A DNA stretch of 24,749 nt, taken from positions 1 through 24,749 of IMG/VR virus record IMGVR_UViG_3300032323_002881, one strand, 5' to 3'. The stretch comes from a virus. The translations under genes were made by a program, and so were the position numbers. The notes below the pieces were generated by a model. The model did no database searches. It had not been told where the DNA came from and saw only the letters and a list, made by a program, of their open reading frames with translations. Of this stretch, positions 7,374 to 13,726 are shown piece after piece (position 1 is the stretch's first letter; each line of letters opens with the position of its first letter).

Positions 7374-7724
7374 ATGCCAATTGGAATTGATCGCAGTGCA
7401 GGTTATTTTTTTGCAGGTACAACAGGTACTTTAATTGAACCCGGACAAAGTATTGCACTTTATGTAGTAAATGCTGGTGTTAACTTATCAGCTGAGGATG
7501 ATGCAGCAAATGAAGCATATGAAGCAATTATTCAAGCATTTCCACCGGTTTTAGCTTATTATGCACATCCAACAAGTGGTGTAATTAGTTTGGTATGTGA
7601 CGGAGTAAATGCCCCTGATGCAGCTTCTTTACAAACTGCATTACAAGCAATTGGAACTAAAAAAGGTTCTGTTAACTTGTCAAGTGCTACAGTAACAAGT
7701 GGGACAAGTTTTGTAGTGTCTTAA
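7374..7724 (+). CDS. Late gene of unknown function, possible paralogue of the gene at 6825
   Basis: A 116-residue acidic protein, opening MPIGIDRSAGYFF and ending SSATVTSGTSFVVS. It has a dedicated late promoter, a strong AGGAG and a terminator, like its upstream neighbour. EPGQSIALYVVNAG and a middle helical segment (about 40-60, AEDDAANEAYEAIIQAF) precede SGVISLVCDG and ASLQTALQAIGTKKG, the last comparable to a segment of the upstream protein. No catalytic motif is seen. High-level late expression suggests a virion or assembly role, but this is inference. Confidence 0.8.
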   Translation: MPIGIDRSAGYFFAGTTGTLIEPGQSIALYVVNAGVNLSAEDDAANEAYEAIIQAFPPVLAYYAHPTSGVISLVCDGVNAPDAASLQTALQAIGTKKGSVNLSSATVTSGTSFVVS

Positions 7725-7742
7725 TCTAATAAACTACAATAG

Positions 7743-7768
7743 AAGGCAGACTTCGGTCTGCTTTTTTT
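7743..7768 (+). terminator. Rho-independent terminator with UUCG loop
   Basis: GCAGAC (7746-7751), loop TTCG, GTCTGC (7756-7761), then seven T. It closes the unit of the gene at 7374; the next late promoter begins only six bases further on. Confidence 0.92.
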
Positions 7769-7773
7769 GTGAC

Positions 7774-7781
7774 TATAAATA
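7774..7781 (+). promoter_or_regulatory. T4-like late promoter octamer, start of transcription at or next to the ATG
   Basis: TATAAATA ends six bases before the ATG at 7787. With T4 geometry (octamer at -13 to -6) transcription would begin at the A of that ATG, so the mRNA would be leaderless. Confidence 0.75.
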
Positions 7782-7786
7782 TCTAT

Positions 7787-8215
7787 ATGAAATTTTACAC
7801 TTGTGCCACATTAGTTGACATTACTGCCACCGGCGTTATTCGTCATACGGCAGAAAATGAACTACAAAGAAATCAACAACGAAATTGGGAAACAGTATTA
7901 CAGTGTATAGGTTTGAAATCACAACCTCAGTTAATAGATGGCCCTTATTGTAACGAACTTGATATAGATGATTCTACAGTATTTGGCGATTATTTTTTAG
8001 GTACTAGGCAAAAAGTTTGGATGTTTAGCTTTGGTATAGAATCCCAAGATGTTTTTCTATTAGACAATGATCCTGTAGGTTATTTAGATAAAGATTTTGC
8101 TCAAGTACCTGTCATTTGCGGATTAACAGAAACAGCTAGATTTATATTACCTATTTTTTACCCGTACGGATCTATTAAAAACATATACTTTATAGAAGGA
8201 CGTTTTCGTCTATAA
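7787..8215 (+). CDS. Unknown T4-like phage protein, probably leaderless
   Basis: A 142-residue protein: MKFYTCATLVDITATGVIRH, then NQQRNWETVLQCIGLKSQPQLIDGP, and an aromatic-rich C-terminal half. The whole reads as a small globular protein of a type I associate with marine T4-like phages, function unknown. The start is placed at ATG 7787, not at the in-frame GTG at 7769, because the GTG lies in the preceding terminator's T tract, upstream of the promoter that would transcribe this gene. There is no Shine-Dalgarno sequence. The stop TAA is embedded in the next late promoter (8211-8218). Confidence 0.8.
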   Translation: MKFYTCATLVDITATGVIRHTAENELQRNQQRNWETVLQCIGLKSQPQLIDGPYCNELDIDDSTVFGDYFLGTRQKVWMFSFGIESQDVFLLDNDPVGYLDKDFAQVPVICGLTETARFILPIFYPYGSIKNIYFIEGRFRL

Positions 8216-8218
8216 ATA
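8211..8218 (+). promoter_or_regulatory. T4-like late promoter octamer overlapping a stop codon
   Basis: TATAAATA contains the TAA stop (8213-8215) of the preceding gene. It would drive the genes from 8318 to about 10460. Predicted transcription start is about 8224, leaving a leader of about 95 bases. Confidence 0.7.
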
Positions 8219-8317
8219 TCTTTTGATTCACTGGCACAATTAGGCTTTACTCATGGCACATTTTATAGGCAAGTACACAGAACCCTTTGCTTTTTTTTAC
8301 GAAAGAAAAATAATAAA

Positions 8318-8611
8318 ATGGCTGAAAGCGAAAGAACCGACCTTGGAGCACATGTGGATTTATGTGCTGAAAGGTACCGTACGTTGGAAAAGAAATTAGA
8401 TAACTTAGAAGAACGTATGGATAAATTAGAGGAGCATATTATTGTCATACGAACTACACTTATGGCAAATCAAACGACACAATCATTGACTAAGGACGGA
8501 GCAACAGCAACCGAAAAAGCTCAAGGAACGATCATTACAATAGGCACCGCTTTTGGGGTAGCTCTATTAACAGGCTTAATTACAGCAATAGTTCATTTTA
8601 TAATGAAATAA
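8318..8611 (+). CDS. Coiled-coil plus C-terminal membrane-anchor protein (XhlA/holin-like?)
   Basis: A 97-residue protein. Residues about 18-50 (RYRTLEKKLDNLEERMDKLEEH) form a heptad coiled coil; about 71-96 (TIITIGTAFGVALLTGLITAIVHFIM) is one membrane segment at the C-terminus. Coiled coil followed by a terminal transmembrane helix is the plan of XhlA-type and other small phage lysis or membrane proteins. The opening SERTDLGAHVDLCAERY is conserved in style among T4-like small proteins. A role in lysis or membrane anchoring is plausible but unproven. Ribosome site is weak (GAAAG). Confidence 0.75.
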   Translation: MAESERTDLGAHVDLCAERYRTLEKKLDNLEERMDKLEEHIIVIRTTLMANQTTQSLTKDGATATEKAQGTIITIGTAFGVALLTGLITAIVHFIMK

Positions 8612-8613
8612 AA

Positions 8614-8820
8614 ATGAAAATAGTAGAATTATTAAATAATGTAAAACTATCCATTACTAATGAAGAAGCAGATGTACTGGGAAAGTTTGATAAGGATAAA
8701 AAAATTGCTAAAAAAGATCTAGATCAACGACAGATATATATTGCAAATAATTTAGTTAACAAAGATATTTTACATAGAAAAAATGAAAAAGGAAAAATTT
8801 ACTACAAGAAAAAAATTTAA
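8614..8820 (+). CDS. Small Lys-rich unknown protein
   Basis: A 68-residue very basic protein (MKIVELLNNVKLSITNEEADVLGKF, then many Lys, ending KGKIYYKKKI). The pattern of two helices then NLVNKDILHRKNEKGKIYYKKK looks like a small winged-helix fold, where the last two strands form the wing; this is a guess from pattern only. It starts two bases after the previous stop, so it is probably cotranscribed from the late promoter at 8211, and its 3' end overlaps the next gene by 38 bases. Confidence 0.7.
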   Translation: MKIVELLNNVKLSITNEEADVLGKFDKDKKIAKKDLDQRQIYIANNLVNKDILHRKNEKGKIYYKKKI

Positions 8821-9304
8821 AGAAGTACGACAAGTTTTTTCTGAGTTTGGCATAAAATATATAACAGAATGGACTGAAAAACAATTACAAAACTATAAAA
8901 ATCAACCCGTAATTATACCACGCGGTAATTACGGGTTTTTACTTGGCACATATGAAATAAATGGAATTCATAGTGCATGCTGGAGAGTAAAAGTTCAAAA
9001 CGAAGACAATATTATCCACGATTTTCAAAGTAAACTAGCAGCAATAATATACTGTTATTATTTGATAAATAATAAATTATTACCTGCCTATGAGTTAGCC
9101 GAGCTCGACGGAAAATTAGGCAGATTAGATTTAGATATTTTATATTTTAAAAATAGTCTAAAGAATTGTAAAGATACTTTTAAATGGAACATTATAAATG
9201 ATAGATACTATCAATCTATTAGGAGAAAGAATCAACTATCCGAAATTTTAAAAAAAACTTTAAAATCGGCTAAATACTTAAACTTTGGGAACCAAATAAT
9301 ATGA
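8783..9304 (+). CDS. Unknown protein, basic, overlapping start
   Basis: A 173-residue protein with no motif I recognise: basic N-terminus (MKKEKFTTRKKFKEV), a strand-rich centre (PRGNYGFLLGTYEINGIHSACWRVKVQNED), then helices ending LKSAKYLNFGNQII. The ATG lies inside the 3' end of the preceding gene (38-base overlap), so the start is less secure. The stop TGA overlaps the ATG of the next gene (ATGA). The coding region contains a perfect 12-pair inverted repeat followed by T5 (8904-8940). It is AT-rich compared with flanking structural genes, as are the SGNH and radical SAM genes. Confidence 0.7.
   Translation: MKKEKFTTRKKFKEVRQVFSEFGIKYITEWTEKQLQNYKNQPVIIPRGNYGFLLGTYEINGIHSACWRVKVQNEDNIIHDFQSKLAAIIYCYYLINNKLLPAYELAELDGKLGRLDLDILYFKNSLKNCKDTFKWNIINDRYYQSIRRKNQLSEILKKTLKSAKYLNFGNQII
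8904..8940 (+). terminator. Terminator-like hairpin inside a coding region
   Basis: AACCCGTAATTA (8904-8915) and TAATTACGGGTT (8926-8937) are perfect reverse complements, 12 pairs around a 10-base loop, followed immediately by T to 8940. The sequence has the form of an intrinsic terminator but lies within codons of the gene at 8783 (NQPVIIPRGNYGFLLG). Confidence 0.6.
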
Positions 9305-9993
9305 GATTAACAGAAATGGGGCACAAACCCACAACAAAAAAAATTAACAAGGTAATGGAAAGTCGTTTTGGAATTAAAATTGATTATAACAATTTGACTT
9401 TTCCAAAAGCTCTTAAATTAGCCCAAGGACTTACTGAAAGTCTAAATCAAGTTAAATTAAGCCATGGTGCTCATGTTGCAGAAAAAAATTCCAAATATAT
9501 GGAGTTACTCATGTTACGTGAAGGTATCCATCGTTGGATGATAGAAAACAAGCATATACTGTTAGCTGAAAGCGAAATGGGTAAGAGCCAGGCTATTCTT
9601 GCTGCAAAGGATATGGTTGATAGTATCCAGGACATGCTCGAAGAAGTTAGCAAAATGCAAAATGAGCAAATGCCTGCATTACTAGATACGATCCGCGATC
9701 AGATTGGCATGGAACAAGCAGATGCATTTAAAGCAGCAGTCGAACCTTTACTGCAAGAAATGTCACAACAATTAAGTTCGGCTAGAGGTACTGCTGATAA
9801 CGCTGCTCGTGCATTAGCTGGAGAGCAGGTTGCACAACCAATGGATATGGGAGGCATGAATGCCGCAGTTGGTGGTACTCCAGGCCAAATGCCTTCTACA
9901 CCTGTAGTCGGCGGTGAAATTGAAACAGATAGTTTTGGGGCAACTGATGCAGCAGCCGGCGGAACATCTTCGTTAGGTCGTGAGAAGCGTTAA
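9301..9993 (+). CDS. Unknown, probable virion or assembly protein, helical with Gly-rich tail
   Basis: A 230-residue protein. Residues about 1-60 carry GHKPTTKKINKVMESRFG and a helical domain; about 60-165 are long amphipathic helices (EMGKSQAILAAKDMVDSIQDMLEEVSKMQ) likely to form coiled coils; from about 180 the chain becomes Gly/Met/Pro/Ala-rich and disordered (MGGMNAAVGGTPGQMPSTP). This combination is seen in phage core, scaffold or tail proteins, and I regard a structural or assembly role as likely but not shown. It starts inside the preceding stop (ATGA) and ends overlapping the next start (TAATG), so it is tightly coupled to both. Confidence 0.75.
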   Translation: MRLTEMGHKPTTKKINKVMESRFGIKIDYNNLTFPKALKLAQGLTESLNQVKLSHGAHVAEKNSKYMELLMLREGIHRWMIENKHILLAESEMGKSQAILAAKDMVDSIQDMLEEVSKMQNEQMPALLDTIRDQIGMEQADAFKAAVEPLLQEMSQQLSSARGTADNAARALAGEQVAQPMDMGGMNAAVGGTPGQMPSTPVVGGEIETDSFGATDAAAGGTSSLGREKR

Positions 9994-10460
9994 TGCGTGT
10001 TAACGAAATTATTGTCGAAGATACTTTAGACGATATCTTAGAGGATGAGGCTGCAGATCCTGTAGTCTTCTCTTTGATAGATATTCTTGAGGCGTTAAGA
10101 AATAGAGCACACGATAATCATGCAGTACCTAGAGTTAGAGCAGATAGTTTAATTAATCTTGTTCAACTGCAACATCCACAATTCACTTTAGATACATTAC
10201 TTCAATTGAAGTCCGACAACGAAAATGTCAAAGAATTGATCAAGGACATTAAGGACGTTAGTGTAACTTCCAATCCAAACAATCCTGATCAGGTGTCAAT
10301 AAATAACAATTCTGGCAGCCAGATTGTAAAATATGTCTATCTTAAACCGTTTGCAGATGACGATGAAGAGAATGATCTTCAAGGCGAATATGCACCAAAA
10401 ACCGCTCCGGAAAAGACTGTTGATGCAATGGCCAAATCTGCTCTTGCAAAACGCGGTTAA
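9993..10460 (+). CDS. Unknown acidic protein
   Basis: A 155-residue acidic protein, pI clearly low from sequence: MRVNEIIVEDTLDDILEDEAADP, then a helical region RADSLINLVQLQHPQFTLDTLLQLK, a short region QIVKYVYLKPFADDDEEND and a basic end (AKSALAKRG). The opening is similar in style to MKIKHILNE (5127) and [12 protein letters not shown] (16034), which may reflect a shared short N-terminal signal in proteins of this phage. No catalytic motif. Coupled to the upstream gene by TAATG. Confidence 0.72.
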   Translation: MRVNEIIVEDTLDDILEDEAADPVVFSLIDILEALRNRAHDNHAVPRVRADSLINLVQLQHPQFTLDTLLQLKSDNENVKELIKDIKDVSVTSNPNNPDQVSINNNSGSQIVKYVYLKPFADDDEENDLQGEYAPKTAPEKTVDAMAKSALAKRG

Positions 10461-10472
10461 ATAATTTATAAT
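10444..10472 (+). promoter_or_regulatory. Sigma70-like promoter before iscU
   Basis: TTGCAA (10444-10449), 17-base spacer, TATAAT (10467-10472). The -10 is a perfect match and the -35 matches 4 of 6. Transcription would begin near 10479, just before AAAGGAG, giving a leader of about 11 bases. It would let host polymerase transcribe iscU-iscA early. No regulator site seen. Confidence 0.5.
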
Positions 10473-10489
10473 AACTCAAAGGAGACCAT

Positions 10490-10888
10490 ATGGCTTATTC
10501 AGGTCAAGTTCTGGATCACTATGAGAATCCACGTAATGTAGGTAAATTAGATAAAAATGATCCGCGTGTTGGTACAGGATTAGTTGGAGCTCCTGCATGC
10601 GGGGATGTATTACAGTTACAAATACAAGTAGACGATGGAGTAATTACAGATGCGAAATTTAAGACATATGGTTGCGGTTCGGCGATCGCATCGTCGTCGC
10701 TGGTTACTACGTGGCTTAAAGGAAAAAGTCTTAATGAAGCGGCAGAAATTAAGAATACCCACATTGCGGAAGAACTCGCGTTACCTCCAGTTAAAATACA
10801 CTGTAGCATTTTAGCAGAAGATGCTATCAAAGCCGCACTATCAGATTATAGAATAAAAAATGATACAACTGACAGATCTAGCAGCTAA
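10490..10888 (+). CDS. iscU: IscU-like Fe-S cluster scaffold protein
   Basis: IscU builds 2Fe-2S and 4Fe-4S clusters on three cysteines using sulfur from IscS and hands them on. All hallmarks are present: Cys37 with Asp39 in GAPACGDV, Cys62 in TYGCGSAIASSS, and His104-Cys105 in LPPVKIHCSILAEDAI; the LPPVK motif (98-102) is the HscA chaperone-binding site. Length (132) matches cellular IscU (128), with a few extra C-terminal residues. No IscS or HscA gene lies in this window, so it would depend on the host for sulfur donation and chaperones. It has its own RBS (AGGAG) and possible promoter, and overlaps iscA by 29 bases. Most likely supports Fe-S enzymes such as the two radical SAM proteins (inference). 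Confidence 0.95.
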   Translation: MAYSGQVLDHYENPRNVGKLDKNDPRVGTGLVGAPACGDVLQLQIQVDDGVITDAKFKTYGCGSAIASSSLVTTWLKGKSLNEAAEIKNTHIAEELALPPVKIHCSILAEDAIKAALSDYRIKNDTTDRSSS

Positions 10889-11186
10889 GAAAGTTACACA
10901 ACAAATATCTAGACGCGGTAGCGGAATAGGCATCATGATTGGTGTTCGAACCACCGGATGTTCTGGATTGGCTTATAAACTAGAATATGTAGACACTCCC
11001 CCGGTTACCCGTGATTGGATAAAGTACGACAGTAATGGAGTCACAGTGTGGGTTAACGGTAAAGACCATCCATATATAAATGGTCTTACAATGGACTACA
11101 GACGTCATGGACTTAACGAAGGATTTGAATTTATTAACCCAAATGAACGAGATCGATGCGGTTGCGGCGAAAGTTTCCGAGTTTAA
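10860..11186 (+). CDS. iscA: IscA-like Fe-S cluster carrier
   Basis: A 108-residue A-type carrier, which takes clusters from IscU to target enzymes. The three ligands are in place: Cys34 in TTGCSGLAYKLEY and Cys100/Cys102 in CGCGESF at the C-terminus, as in E. coli IscA (35, 99, 101). NGLTMDYRRHGLNEGFEFINPNE is the usual IscA core. It lies within the 3' end of iscU and stops immediately before the nuclease ATG at 11187. The pair iscU-iscA is the compact part of the bacterial isc operon, without iscS, hscBA and fdx. Confidence 0.95.
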   Translation: MIQLTDLAAKKVTQQISRRGSGIGIMIGVRTTGCSGLAYKLEYVDTPPVTRDWIKYDSNGVTVWVNGKDHPYINGLTMDYRRHGLNEGFEFINPNERDRCGCGESFRV

Positions 11187-11885
11187 ATGATTACAGCAAA
11201 ATTTGATTATACGCCTCTAGCCAGAGAAAGCGTAGAAGGTAAGCGTCATTATGCCCTTCCAGATGGAAGTCGTGTTCCTAGTGTTACAACTATACTTGAT
11301 AAGACCAAACCAGCAGAAGCACGACAAAAACTTCAAGAATGGAAAAATAGGGTAGGTGTTGAACGAGCACAACAGATCACCACTGAAGCTGCTAATCGTG
11401 GAACTAGAATGCATACCTATCTTGAACGTTACATTAAGAATGACGATTTAGGAGAACTACCTACAAATCCGTTCGCACAGCCAAGTTGGTTTATGGCGGC
11501 ACAGGTTATATTAGAAGGATTGCAACATGTTGATGAATATTGGGGTTGCGAGGTGCCTTTATATTATTCTGGGCTGTATGCTGGTACTACTGACTGTGTC
11601 GGCCTATGGAAGGGACAGCCTGCAATCATGGATTTTAAGCAAACGAATAAACCTAAAAAACGTGAATGGATCGACGATTATTTTTTGCAGCTCGCAGCGT
11701 ATGCGGCAGCTCACAACGATACACACGGAACCCAGATCAATTCGGGAATTATTCTCATGTGTGCTAAACCTGCTGATGAAAACACCACTCCTCAGTACCA
11801 AGAATTCATACTAGAACCTAAGGATTTTCAGTACTGGAGCGATCAATGGATGCGTAGAGTAGAGCTCTACTATCTTACAAGCTAA
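11187..11885 (+). CDS. PD-(D/E)XK nuclease, RecB/exonuclease-like
   Basis: A 232-residue nuclease. The RecB-type motif set is visible in order: GTRMH (72-76), Glu122 in CEVPLYY, Asp136 in GTTDCVG, D149-F-K151 in IMDFKQ, and Q168-x-x-x-Y172 in QLAAYAAAHN. These position a metal-dependent phosphodiesterase site used by exonucleases in recombination, repair or host DNA degradation. Proteins of this kind are found in T4-like phages and annotated simply as exonuclease. The start follows the iscA stop directly. Confidence 0.88.
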   Translation: MITAKFDYTPLARESVEGKRHYALPDGSRVPSVTTILDKTKPAEARQKLQEWKNRVGVERAQQITTEAANRGTRMHTYLERYIKNDDLGELPTNPFAQPSWFMAAQVILEGLQHVDEYWGCEVPLYYSGLYAGTTDCVGLWKGQPAIMDFKQTNKPKKREWIDDYFLQLAAYAAAHNDTHGTQINSGIILMCAKPADENTTPQYQEFILEPKDFQYWSDQWMRRVELYYLTS

Positions 11886-11888
11886 ATA
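11881..11888 (+). promoter_or_regulatory. Weak late-promoter-like octamer
   Basis: GCTAAATA overlaps the nuclease stop and lies 21 bases before the tail-fibre ATG at 11910, in the place where late promoters sit elsewhere here. It differs from TATAAATA at two positions, so this is only a candidate. AGGAT precedes the ATG. Confidence 0.3.
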
Positions 11889-11909
11889 CACAACAATTGA
11901 GGATTTAGC

Positions 11910-13271
11910 ATGGCTGTTACACAAGTAAGTAGAATTCAACACAGACGAGGACTTCAGCAAGATTTGCCACAGTTAGCTTCGGCCGAATTAGGTTGGAGTG
12001 TAGATGAACAAAAGTTATACATTGGTAATGGCACTCTTGAGGAAGGTGCACCCAGCACTGGTGTAACCGAAATACTTACACAAAAATCACTTGACTCTGG
12101 CGAATTAATTAGACTGTTAGGTAGTTATTCATTTTTTGGCAACTTAGCCGGATATACTGCACAAACTGGTCCTAGTTCTTTATCACCTATTCAACGCAGT
12201 TTACAAGATAAACTTGATGACATTGTTAATATTCGAGATTTTGGCGCAGTTGGTGACGGCGTCACAGATGATACAGCAGCTATTAATAGAGCACTTCAAC
12301 AAATTTATCTATCAACAGCAAGTAACATTGAACCTAGAGCAAGAAGAACAATTTATTTTCCTGGCGGCACATACTTAACCTCATACTCATTAACAATACC
12401 AACATACGCCAGATTGGTGGGCGATGGATTATCTAGCAGTATTATCAAGTTAACACAAGCAGCATATTCTGTTGCTAATATTACAGATAGTAAATTTCAA
12501 AACTCAACATCAATAGGTACAAATGGTGCAACTAAACCCAATGATGTTGAAATTAGTGGCTTGAGTTTTTTTAATTCAAACTTATCATTAAGTTCCCCAC
12601 TATTCATAATTGATAGTGCAACCAATGTAAAAATCTATAACACTAGTTTTGTTTCCAATCTTACAACTGCAAATTTAATTAATATACGTTCAACTGTAAG
12701 TAATACAAATGCGGTTACTTTTGACTCATGTAAATTTATTAGAGCAGGCAATGCAGTAACTATCAACAATGTTGTTAGTAGCGTCAGGATCTTTAATAGC
12801 ATGTTTGATAATATTGTTTACAATGCTTTATCTGTAGTCGGTTTAGAAAACTTGATAAGTGTAGGTAATTATTTTGGTAATGTAGGTAATGTATTTCAAT
12901 CAAATACTTCAGAATTAGTTAGTATCGGAGATACAAAATATGGTAATTTTGATGACTTATCTGGAGTAAGATTAGGAAAACTACAAATTTTATCAACCAA
13001 ATCTACAACTATAACTACAGCCGAGACTGTTATTCCAATAGCAGCAAATACTATGGGAAGTATAAAGTATCAAATCAGCAATAGTTCAGCAAGAAGATTT
13101 GGTGAATGTTCTTTTGTGAATGGTTCGTCATCGACTTTTATAAATGATGAATTTATTGAAACCGGGGTGTCAATTAGAGCAATAATATCGGCCAATAATG
13201 ATTCATTAGTTGTATCATTAACCTCGGGTGCGTCTGCAACATTTGATTACAATCTAATAAAATTTAATTGA
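11910..13271 (+). CDS. Tail fibre/spike protein with Mtd-N-like start and pectate-lyase beta-helix
   Basis: A 453-residue receptor-binding or depolymerase-type tail protein. Residues about 4-45 (VSRIQHRRGLQQDLP...AELGWSVDEQKLYIGNG) match the Mtd N-terminal domain found at the start of many phage tail fibres. From about 105, VNIRDFGAVGDGVTDDTAAINRAL is the classic opening of the pectate-lyase-3 superfamily right-handed beta-helix, followed by YFPGGTYLTSYSLTIPTYARLVGDG and many N/S/T/V strand repeats to about 375; a short trimerisation-like end follows. Whether it cuts a polysaccharide or only binds is not clear. The stop TGA overlaps the next start (TTG at 13268). Confidence 0.9.
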   Translation: MAVTQVSRIQHRRGLQQDLPQLASAELGWSVDEQKLYIGNGTLEEGAPSTGVTEILTQKSLDSGELIRLLGSYSFFGNLAGYTAQTGPSSLSPIQRSLQDKLDDIVNIRDFGAVGDGVTDDTAAINRALQQIYLSTASNIEPRARRTIYFPGGTYLTSYSLTIPTYARLVGDGLSSSIIKLTQAAYSVANITDSKFQNSTSIGTNGATKPNDVEISGLSFFNSNLSLSSPLFIIDSATNVKIYNTSFVSNLTTANLINIRSTVSNTNAVTFDSCKFIRAGNAVTINNVVSSVRIFNSMFDNIVYNALSVVGLENLISVGNYFGNVGNVFQSNTSELVSIGDTKYGNFDDLSGVRLGKLQILSTKSTTITTAETVIPIAANTMGSIKYQISNSSARRFGECSFVNGSSSTFINDEFIETGVSIRAIISANNDSLVVSLTSGASATFDYNLIKFN

Positions 13272-13717
13272 TTTTTAAACTAGACCAATCTAAAAGATTA
13301 GCTCGGTGGAAATCTTTTAGGCAAGAAATAAGTTTTATGCCATTAGAAACGGCATTAGAAAAAACTGTTCAATTCTGGAGCCAATGTCCATTTTCTCCGT
13401 TTTATCTATCGGAAAATTCTACCAATGATTGGCCAGATCCATGGGAATTATTGAAAGAAAATTACTACTGTGATCTTGCTAAAGTATTAGGAATTGTATA
13501 TACTTTACATCTATCTGAACATAATAATTTATTACCCGAAATACGCATATACTCTGACCTAATTAAGCGTCATACTTACAATATAGCTTACCTTGCTCGA
13601 GGAAAATATGTACTTAATTTGATTGAGGGTGCTATTGTAAATAAAGAACACATAAATCAAAATTTAAAATTAAAACACTGCTACACAGCAGCAGATTTAA
13701 AATTAGAACAATACTAA
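13268..13717 (+). CDS. Unknown protein, TTG start overlapping tail-fibre stop
   Basis: A 149-residue protein: FKLDQSKRLARWKSFRQEISFM, then TALEKTVQFWSQCPFSPFYLS, NDWPDPWELLKENYYCDLAKVLGIVYTL and a basic/aromatic C-terminal half. The order of conserved-looking W, P and Y residues suggests a globular, conserved T4-like phage protein, but I cannot assign a function. The TTG at 13268-13270 forms TTGA with the upstream stop; an alternative start is not evident before residue 24 (ATG). No ribosome site, so translational coupling to the tail-fibre gene is likely. Confidence 0.7.
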   Translation: MIFKLDQSKRLARWKSFRQEISFMPLETALEKTVQFWSQCPFSPFYLSENSTNDWPDPWELLKENYYCDLAKVLGIVYTLHLSEHNNLLPEIRIYSDLIKRHTYNIAYLARGKYVLNLIEGAIVNKEHINQNLKLKHCYTAADLKLEQY

Positions 13718-13726
13718 GAGGCGTTG

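Noticed and set aside
7769-7786. Upstream GTG start for the gene at 7787
   Set aside because: It lies in the T tract of the preceding terminator and before the late promoter, with no ribosome site; the ATG at 7787 fits better.
8254-8400. 48-codon frame starting MAHFIGKYTEPF between the late promoter 8211 and the gene at 8318
   Set aside because: It overlaps the coiled-coil gene in another frame, has no good ribosome site and no recognisable features; kept only as a possibility.
10519-10830. 103-residue opposite-strand frame over iscU
   Set aside because: IscU is certain from its cysteines; the reverse frame has no start signal or motif.
10935-10965. tRNA-like GTTCGAACC stretch
   Set aside because: It lies inside iscA codons and has no cloverleaf around it.
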